64,000 bases of DNA from Desulfurococcales archaeon (GTDB lineage Archaea > Thermoproteota > Thermoprotei_A > Sulfolobales > Desulfurococcaceae): positions 1-64,000 of the forward strand of contig WAPN01000024.1 of assembly GCA_015520735.1 (NCBI GenBank), read 5' to 3'. The notes below the pieces were generated by a model. It was not told the origin of the DNA. It saw only the letters and a list, made by a program, of their open reading frames with translations, and ran no database searches. Below are positions 58,789 to 64,000 of this stretch, piece after piece. The stretch's first letter is position 1. Each line of letters begins with the position of its first letter. The position numbers and the translations under genes were made by a program.

Positions 58789-60030
58789 GTGGAAAAAATT
58801 TCTCGCAAATACATTTTCTCTGGGCTGAGGGACAAGAAAATAATCATAGGGCTAACAGCAAGCTCTGCAATATATAGGTCGATTGATCTCGCTCGCGAGC
58901 TCATAAGACATGGTGCAGAAGTAGTTTTCACGGCGACTGAGGAGACAAAGAAATTTATAGGAGACACTCTCCTGGAGTGGGCTGTGGGTTCCAAATCAAT
59001 CTATGAAGCCACCGGGAAAGCAGAGCACATTGAGCTGGCGGAATGGGCTGACGCGATGCTGATTGCCCCGGCAACACTGGCAACCATGTCGAGAATAGCA
59101 TATGGGATCACAGAAGATATAGTTAGTCTAACCGCTGCGACTATGCTTGGCTCCGGCAAGAAACTTATAGTAGTGCCGACAATGAATGCCAAATTATACA
59201 ATTCACCGCAGTACCGGAGAACCGCAGAAACACTCAAATCACTGGGTGTCTTCGTAACACCGCCCTATATTTCTGAAGGGAAAGTCAAGTTTCCACCTCT
59301 CAGAGATCTTACACATCTCGTAGATGCTCTGATCAATAGAGGAAGAGATCTGGAGGGAATTAATGCTTTAATTACAGGAGGGGCAACAAGGGAATACATA
59401 GATCCAGTCAGAATAATAACTAATCCAAGTAGTGGTTTAATGGGGGTTCTATTAGCCCTTGAAATGGGGGCTCGTGGAGCATTTGTCGACCTAGTACTAG
59501 GAGTCTCGTCTCATCCCCCGCCTTACTATGTAGCTGTTCATAGATGTGAAACAACTATCGAGATGATAAATGTTGTCAAGAAGCTGAGCCAGAATAAAAG
59601 ATATGATGCGGCAGTCTTTGCAGCAGCGCCCAGTGATTTCAAGCCCTTGATCAAGACCAGGGAGAAAATAGATACTCATGACATTAGCGTGTTAAATCTG
59701 AGGATAAAGGTCAACCCCAAAGTAGTCAATGCGATCCCGCGTACAAAGAGACCCCGAGTCAAGATAATATTCGCAGCTGAGACCGTAGCCGATGAAACAA
59801 CACTGATCGAGAAGGCTATGAGGAAGCTCGACATCTATGACGCGGATATGGTGGTGGCAAACATTGTTGGAAAAGGATTGCCGGGATTTTCATCAGAACT
59901 CATAACAGCGTGTATAGTAACGAGAAATGAACGTATATGTCTAGGGACAATAGGTAAGAATATATTGGCACGGAGGATAGCAGATGAGATATCCAGGCTC
60001 ATTAAAGGAGGGACTACAGGTACTGGTTAA
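58789..60030 (+). CDS. coaBC: Phosphopantothenoylcysteine synthetase/decarboxylase (CoaBC)
   Basis: The bifunctional enzyme makes 4'-phosphopantetheine. Residues about 15-185 are the flavoprotein decarboxylase (ADAMLIAPATLATMSR, His in AEHIELAEWAD, PTMNAKLYN). Residues about 190-400 are the synthetase with GGATREYIDPVRIITNPSSG and the AAPSDFKP segment. The order decarboxylase-synthetase is normal. The start is the GTG at 58789, six bases after GGTG; a GTG at 58780 is in frame. The pantoate kinase gene overlaps its end by 47 bases, so the CoA genes form an operon. Confidence 0.95.
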   Translation: MEKISRKYIFSGLRDKKIIIGLTASSAIYRSIDLARELIRHGAEVVFTATEETKKFIGDTLLEWAVGSKSIYEATGKAEHIELAEWADAMLIAPATLATMSRIAYGITEDIVSLTAATMLGSGKKLIVVPTMNAKLYNSPQYRRTAETLKSLGVFVTPPYISEGKVKFPPLRDLTHLVDALINRGRDLEGINALITGGATREYIDPVRIITNPSSGLMGVLLALEMGARGAFVDLVLGVSSHPPPYYVAVHRCETTIEMINVVKKLSQNKRYDAAVFAAAPSDFKPLIKTREKIDTHDISVLNLRIKVNPKVVNAIPRTKRPRVKIIFAAETVADETTLIEKAMRKLDIYDADMVVANIVGKGLPGFSSELITACIVTRNERICLGTIGKNILARRIADEISRLIKGGTTGTG

Positions 60031-60919
60031 GGTACCATTACATGTCTCTGGAATATGGTTTCCGGTGATGAAATGCAACCTCATAAACTCTGGTAGCCTT
60101 GGTGCCGGAGTTAACCTTGATATATGGCTTTCCGCAAAACTAACCTCATCCCAAAAATCTCCTTTGCTCGTTAATGGCGAAGAGCACTTCACGCAGCATT
60201 ATAGCTATATACTAAGGAGAACAGGTGCTAAGCCTGTAAATATATGGATCGAGTCACCTATCAGGCCAGGAGCAGGCTTCGCCGTATCAGCTGCATCATC
60301 AATAGCTATTTCCCTTATACTACAATTGGTTTCAGGCACTAAGAAAACAGTGGAGAAAATGTTATGGCCTGCCCATGAAGCGGAGATAATGATGTCTACG
60401 GGTCTCGGGGATGTTCTCGCAGAATATTTTGGTGGCGCGGAGATCAGAGTGAGGCCCGGAGCACCGGGTATAGGTATGGTTGAACACATACCTTTCGATG
60501 ATAGTTTACGAGTAGTTGTGGCGGATATCGAGACGAGTCTTGGTACACCTAGAATGCTTTCCGAGATAAGTGATGCCGAATATGGTTTTGCAAGAGAGCT
60601 TTATAGCCGCTTAGTTAAGGAACCAGGTATCGAGGAGCTATTCACGTACTCCAATATGTTTACAAGAAAAATATTCGACTACAGTTCAGTGGATAAGCTT
60701 TTGCTTCCAATCAAGAATCTCGTGCTCGGATATTATTTCAAGAAATCAGCACTTGTAATACTAGTTGATAAACAAGAGGCCAGAGAAGTTAATGAATATC
60801 TCTCCTCAAAAGGCTTGAAATCCATAATAACAAGAATAAGCATGGAGGGAATAAAGATTGTATATACCTGCGAATCACCCGAGAAGAGAGAGCCTATTGA
60901 TAAGAGAGAGGATAGTTGA
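59984..60919 (+). CDS. Pantoate kinase (GHMP family)
   Basis: The archaea-specific enzyme phosphorylates pantoate to 4-phosphopantoate, replacing the bacterial PanC/PanK steps. It shows the GHMP ATP-binding motif [20 protein letters not shown] near residue 90, and [14 protein letters not shown]. Length is 311 residues. It begins within the end of coaBC and its own last 62 bases overlap the next gene in another frame. The three genes therefore look translationally linked. Confidence 0.9.
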   Translation: MRYPGSLKEGLQVLVKVPLHVSGIWFPVMKCNLINSGSLGAGVNLDIWLSAKLTSSQKSPLLVNGEEHFTQHYSYILRRTGAKPVNIWIESPIRPGAGFAVSAASSIAISLILQLVSGTKKTVEKMLWPAHEAEIMMSTGLGDVLAEYFGGAEIRVRPGAPGIGMVEHIPFDDSLRVVVADIETSLGTPRMLSEISDAEYGFARELYSRLVKEPGIEELFTYSNMFTRKIFDYSSVDKLLLPIKNLVLGYYFKKSALVILVDKQEAREVNEYLSSKGLKSIITRISMEGIKIVYTCESPEKREPIDKREDS

Positions 60920-61631
60920 GGGTTTTAAGCGAGGCCTTGTAGTGCCGGAGGGTCTCATAGCTCATGGACGGGGCGAGTGCTTTGACTACCTAATAGGGGA
61001 GAAAACACAGTACTTCGCAGAAGAGGCCCTGAGGGCTGCGGCCGCATACCTTCTGCTAGCAAAGCACCCGGTCATATCAGTTAATGGCAACACAGCTGCA
61101 CTCGTTCCAGATCATGTCGTGAGACTTGCTGATGAAATAGGAGGATACATAGAGGTGAACCTTTTCTACAGGACAAGAGATAGAGAAGAAGCTATAGCGT
61201 CCTGGCTGAAACAGCATGGCGCCAAAGAAGTGCTCGGCGTAGGCGATGATGCATCAGCAACTATCCCAGAACTGTTCAGTGAGAGAAGAAGAGTAAGCCC
61301 AAGAGGAATACTTAAGGCAGATGTCGTACTCGTACCCCTAGAGGATGGCGATAGAACAGAGGCTCTTAGAAAGATCGGGAAGATCGTGATCACCATAGAC
61401 TTGAACCCATTATCCAGGACTGCACGGGCAGCCAATGTAACCATTGTGGACAATATTATAAGAGCAATGCCTCGACTAGTAGACACTGTCAATAAACTGA
61501 AGAGTAAGCCTAAGGCAGAACTTAGGGAAATAATAGCTAATTATGATAACAACAAGATACTGAGCGAGGCTTTAGAATTCATAAGGAGACGACTAGACGA
61601 GCTAGCCAGAACAAAGCTAACACTCTTCTAA
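60858..61631 (+). CDS. 4-phosphopantoate--beta-alanine ligase (phosphopantothenate synthetase)
   Basis: Joins 4-phosphopantoate to beta-alanine using ATP, after the pantoate kinase step. The archaeal signature is [16 protein letters not shown] followed by [18 protein letters not shown], then VSVNGN-like and [14 protein letters not shown] motifs. Length is 257 residues. The start is the TTG at 60858 with GGAGGG eight bases before, which matches the beginning of homologues and creates a 62-base overlap with the kinase gene. It ends the plus-strand CoA operon and is convergent with panB. Confidence 0.93.
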   Translation: MYIPANHPRRESLLIRERIVEGFKRGLVVPEGLIAHGRGECFDYLIGEKTQYFAEEALRAAAAYLLLAKHPVISVNGNTAALVPDHVVRLADEIGGYIEVNLFYRTRDREEAIASWLKQHGAKEVLGVGDDASATIPELFSERRRVSPRGILKADVVLVPLEDGDRTEALRKIGKIVITIDLNPLSRTARAANVTIVDNIIRAMPRLVDTVNKLKSKPKAELREIIANYDNNKILSEALEFIRRRLDELARTKLTLF

Positions 61632-61706
61632 TTTTGCTTACTAAGCGTTCCTTAGGTCATCAATAGGATCTATATTTTCATTTCCACTAAAACCATCCTA
61701 AAAATA

Positions 61707-62552
61707 TCAAGAAGACGGAAACAGCCTTTTGACAAGCTCTTTATAATCTTCATCTTTCATATGAAAATAATGTTCCTCAGCCGGAAATACAGAGTTCCTT
61801 ACATCATCAACATATCTTTTTACAGCATTAACAACTATGCTTCTTAGATCAGCATATTTTTTGGCAAATGGTGGGATCTCGCTGTTTATACCCAATAGAT
61901 CGTGTAGTACGAGAACCTGGCCATCACAGTAGGGCCCGCTTCCAATACAAATAGTCGGGACGTTAACCTCTTCGGTGATAATTTTTGCCACCTCGGCGGC
62001 TGTGAACTCAATGACTATCGCAAATACTCCTGCCTCTTCCAATGTTTTTGCATCCTCGATGATCTTTTCCGCCTCTACGATCTTTTTGCCTCTCCTCCTA
62101 TAGCCGCCCAATACTAGGTATCTCTGGGGAGTTAGACCTATATGGCCCATAACAGGTATACCGGCTTTCACCATAGCCTTTATCTTATCGGCTTGCTCGG
62201 CTCCCCCCTCTAGCTTAACAGCATCAGCTCCCGCTTTGAGCATTAACCCGGCGTTCCTAATAGCTTCCTCTGTACTGACTTCATAGCTAAGAAACGGCAT
62301 ATCGCCGATGACAAGAGCTCTGGGCTTAGCCCTCGCAACGCTGGATACGTGGAGAAGCATTGTATCCATATCTATGGGTAGAGTGGAGGATAATCCATGT
62401 ACAACCATGGCGGCGCTGTCTCCGACGAGAATGGCATCAACGCCTGCTTCATCAACGAGTCTGGCGAATGCATAGTCATAGGCTGTGACCATTGCTATTT
62501 TCTCTTTACCTTTCTTCTTGAGGAGATCCCTCACAGTGATCTTACCACGCAT
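61707..62552 (-). CDS. panB: Ketopantoate hydroxymethyltransferase
   Basis: Converts ketoisovalerate to ketopantoate using methylenetetrahydrofolate or its tetrahydromethanopterin analogue. Motifs are MVTAYDYAFARLVDEAGVD, LVGDSAAMVVHG, VKLEGGAEQ, MGHIGLTPQ and IGSGPYCDGQVLV. The 281 residues form the TIM barrel with a C-terminal extension. The ATG follows GGTGC. It is the third gene of a minus-strand set with panE and the ThiN-domain gene, and faces the phosphopantothenate synthetase gene across a 75-base gap. Confidence 0.95.
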   Translation of the reverse strand: MRGKITVRDLLKKKGKEKIAMVTAYDYAFARLVDEAGVDAILVGDSAAMVVHGLSSTLPIDMDTMLLHVSSVARAKPRALVIGDMPFLSYEVSTEEAIRNAGLMLKAGADAVKLEGGAEQADKIKAMVKAGIPVMGHIGLTPQRYLVLGGYRRRGKKIVEAEKIIEDAKTLEEAGVFAIVIEFTAAEVAKIITEEVNVPTICIGSGPYCDGQVLVLHDLLGINSEIPPFAKKYADLRSIVVNAVKRYVDDVRNSVFPAEEHYFHMKDEDYKELVKRLFPSS

Positions 62553-62594
62553 GCTATTGCACCGTTTTTCCTATTGATTATAATCCTGTATAAA

Positions 62595-63500
62595 TTAGGA
62601 TAAAATCCCTGCCTCGATCAAGTGGACTATCAACGTTATGATCTTATTGACGCCATCACCGACGATCCTCGCAACATAACCATTGATATAATCGATCTCG
62701 GTAGGCCTCCTTGAAAACAAGTCCTGCGCCATACTGCTATAGTTATTCATAGTAAAATACGCAATCCTCTTGACAAGTCTTAATAACCTCCCCTTATCCA
62801 GGGAAATGCCTTGTTTGTCCGCCGCCTCCACCACTTCATCGAGAATCAGCGAAGCGAGCTCAAGGCCTTCCCGGGTTAAAACGATTTTGTTGGGGGCACG
62901 CGCGATAGCTGTTATGGGATTAATAACGCTATTAACACCCAGTTTAAGCCATCGGTAAAACATGATCTTATCCGTAACCCTGGCATCACAGCCTCCTCGT
63001 CTTAAAATACTTGCTATCTCAAAGACATCGCGATAGATCCCTTTCTCTCTGCCAATAAATACGGGGCCAGGTCCACGTAGCTCCACGGTGTACCTGTTAA
63101 GCCTGTATGCACCAAAGTATACGGCGCCGAAAATAGTATTTGTCTTTGAGACTCTCTCCCATACGAGTTCTTGGCCGCCGAACCCGTTTTGAAGCATAAC
63201 TATAGATGTACTGTTGCTAATGATCTTTCTTAGCAGTCCGAGGGTGCTCTCTACCTGGTGCGATTTAACACAGTTAAACACTACATCATAGATTCCATTC
63301 GGCGAACTAGACAGATGGGGAGATACGGGAACAAGATATTTTCCTCCATCTATCACTACATTGATGCCTTTGTTCTTCTTGACGGCGTCAACGCTTTCGC
63401 TACTACCATAGTAGACGTCTATTTCGCTTACACCGCCCCTAAACAGGTAGTATGCTATTATGCCTCCTACCGCACCGCCTCCAATTATGGCTACCCGCAT
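62595..63500 (-). CDS. panE: Ketopantoate reductase
   Basis: Reduces ketopantoate to pantoate with NAD(P)H. The dinucleotide loop is MRVAIIGGGAVGGIIAYYL. NCVKSHQV and MLQNGFGGQELV follow, and the catalytic lysine lies in FYRWLKLGVNSVINPI, with a helical C-terminal domain. Length is 301 residues. The ATG follows GGGGA and lies nine bases after the stop of the ThiN-domain gene. In hyperthermophilic archaea this enzyme is known to be inhibited by CoA, which would control the pathway. Confidence 0.93.
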   Translation of the reverse strand: MRVAIIGGGAVGGIIAYYLFRGGVSEIDVYYGSSESVDAVKKNKGINVVIDGGKYLVPVSPHLSSSPNGIYDVVFNCVKSHQVESTLGLLRKIISNSTSIVMLQNGFGGQELVWERVSKTNTIFGAVYFGAYRLNRYTVELRGPGPVFIGREKGIYRDVFEIASILRRGGCDARVTDKIMFYRWLKLGVNSVINPITAIARAPNKIVLTREGLELASLILDEVVEAADKQGISLDKGRLLRLVKRIAYFTMNNYSSMAQDLFSRRPTEIDYINGYVARIVGDGVNKIITLIVHLIEAGILS

Positions 63501-63508
63501 AAAATCCC

Positions 63509-63994
63509 CTAGTACTTTCCAGCTATGTATCTTATAAGTGATAACATGTCATCAAGAGATTCCGCGAACAGGTATATCACAGGCTCTAGCCCCATTCCAC
63601 CCCTATCGGCTATCGCATCAGGTTTCTTAACCGCAGCTTGTTCTATGCTTCTCCAGAAATCGGCTTGAGAATTATGTGGACCAGTATAAGCTATGTTGAG
63701 CTCCTTATTGGATAAGAGACCAAGTATTTTATTATCATATTTTATATTTGAAGCTGTTCTTATCTCAGGCCTCGTCTTCGAGATCATGATGAGTACTCTA
63801 GCCAAATGTCTCGATGCACCATACATAGGATCTCCTATCGCGACAGCCCCATCCCCCTTCCTCACGATCCTGCCTGGTAACCCTATAATATCCGTAGTGT
63901 CTTGCGGTGCCCTAGGTGCGTACACAACATTCATGCCCACCTCGGGAATGAGTTTTTCGAGACCTTTAATGACAAGTAGTTTCTCTAGAAACAT
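63509..63994 (-). CDS. ThiN-domain protein, probably cut by the window edge
   Basis: The visible 161 residues match a ThiN-type thiamine-phosphate synthase domain: IPEVGMNVVYAPRAP, GLPGRIVRKGDG, GDPMYGASRHLARVLI, RTASNIKYDN and IAYTGPHNS. In archaea ThiN occurs alone, fused to the ThiD kinase, or behind a winged helix. The ATG at 63994 has no ribosome-binding site in view and the frame is open to the edge, so an N-terminal domain may be missing. It is upstream of panE in the same operon. Confidence 0.82.
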   Translation of the reverse strand: MFLEKLLVIKGLEKLIPEVGMNVVYAPRAPQDTTDIIGLPGRIVRKGDGAVAIGDPMYGASRHLARVLIMISKTRPEIRTASNIKYDNKILGLLSNKELNIAYTGPHNSQADFWRSIEQAAVKKPDAIADRGGMGLEPVIYLFAESLDDMLSLIRYIAGKY

Positions 63995-64000
63995 CCTATA

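Noticed and set aside
1-64000. CRISPR arrays, insertion sequences, prophage, replication origin
   Set aside because: No regularly spaced repeats, transposase, integrase, capsid or Cdc6/Orc genes, and no terminal inverted repeats were seen on reading through the window.

Overview
The window reads as chromosome of a hyperthermophilic crenarchaeon, most likely a member of the Desulfurococcales. Supporting marks are SerRS, AsnRS, TiaS, deoxyhypusine synthase, TBP, a PCNA clamp, a GPN-loop GTPase, the archaeal pantoate kinase/phosphopantothenate synthetase route to CoA, GGTG-type Shine-Dalgarno motifs with many TTG and GTG starts, box C/D guide RNAs, and above all a tRNA-Lys(CUU) encoded as two separate halves. 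A split tRNA-Lys(CUU) has been reported from the genus Staphylothermus. Two lines counted by eye gave 42-45% GC, higher than I remember for that genus, so a related genus is possible. I saw no insertion sequence, prophage or CRISPR array.

Layout. 1-4.2 kb: the end of a HAD phosphatase operon, a GtrA-type membrane protein with a degenerate glycosyltransferase half, a family-4 uracil-DNA glycosylase, and a membrane-anchored Lon-type (S16-like) protease. 4.4-9.0 kb: DNA ligase, GPN GTPase, and a DUF2070 membrane protein behind a GC-rich structured leader. 9.0-13.0 kb: both halves of the split tRNA, tbp, two box C/D sRNAs, a metallophosphoesterase and two unknown genes. 13.0-14.6 kb: a radical SAM protein and a methyltransferase. 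14.7-25.0 kb: a complete oligopeptide-type ABC importer (two ATPases, a stalked binding protein and two permeases with very large external insertions), with two small membrane proteins in the middle. 25.1-27.7 kb: HMG-CoA synthase, its DUF35 partner, and an HMG-CoA reductase homologue whose catalytic motifs are lost. 27.6-36 kb: radical SAM, aminotransferase, zinc-less MDR protein, HTH regulator, small unknown genes and an Lhr helicase. 36-42.9 kb: a membrane glycosyltransferase, a metallo-beta-lactamase fold protein, a PfkB kinase, a thioredoxin-fold protein, seryl-tRNA synthetase and a MIP18-family protein behind a remarkable GC-rich leader. 43-46.1 kb: an operon with ribose-1,5-bisphosphate isomerase, an eIF2B-like paralogue and a P-loop ATPase. 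46.2-58.7 kb: a stalked surface protein, TiaS, deoxyhypusine synthase, a PD-(D/E)XK nuclease, PCNA, a PhoH-KH protein, a Trm5-type methyltransferase, endonuclease III, AsnRS and a GNAT acetyltransferase. 58.8-64 kb: five CoA genes (CoaBC, pantoate kinase, phosphopantothenate synthetase, PanB, PanE) and the start of a ThiN gene.

How the genes fit together. Four themes stand out. Translation and tRNA maturation: split tRNA-Lys, guide RNAs, TiaS, Trm5, SerRS, AsnRS and DHS. DNA repair and replication: UDG, ligase, PCNA, Nth, Lhr and a PD-(D/E)XK nuclease. Nucleoside and CoA metabolism: R15P isomerase, and an archaeal CoA route running from ketoisovalerate to phosphopantetheine within about 5 kb. 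Peptide uptake with a stalk-anchored cell surface. The least explained elements are the HMGR-like pseudoenzyme, the eIF2B-like paralogue, the secreted Lon-like protease, and a set of GC-rich intergenic islands that look like structured RNA.
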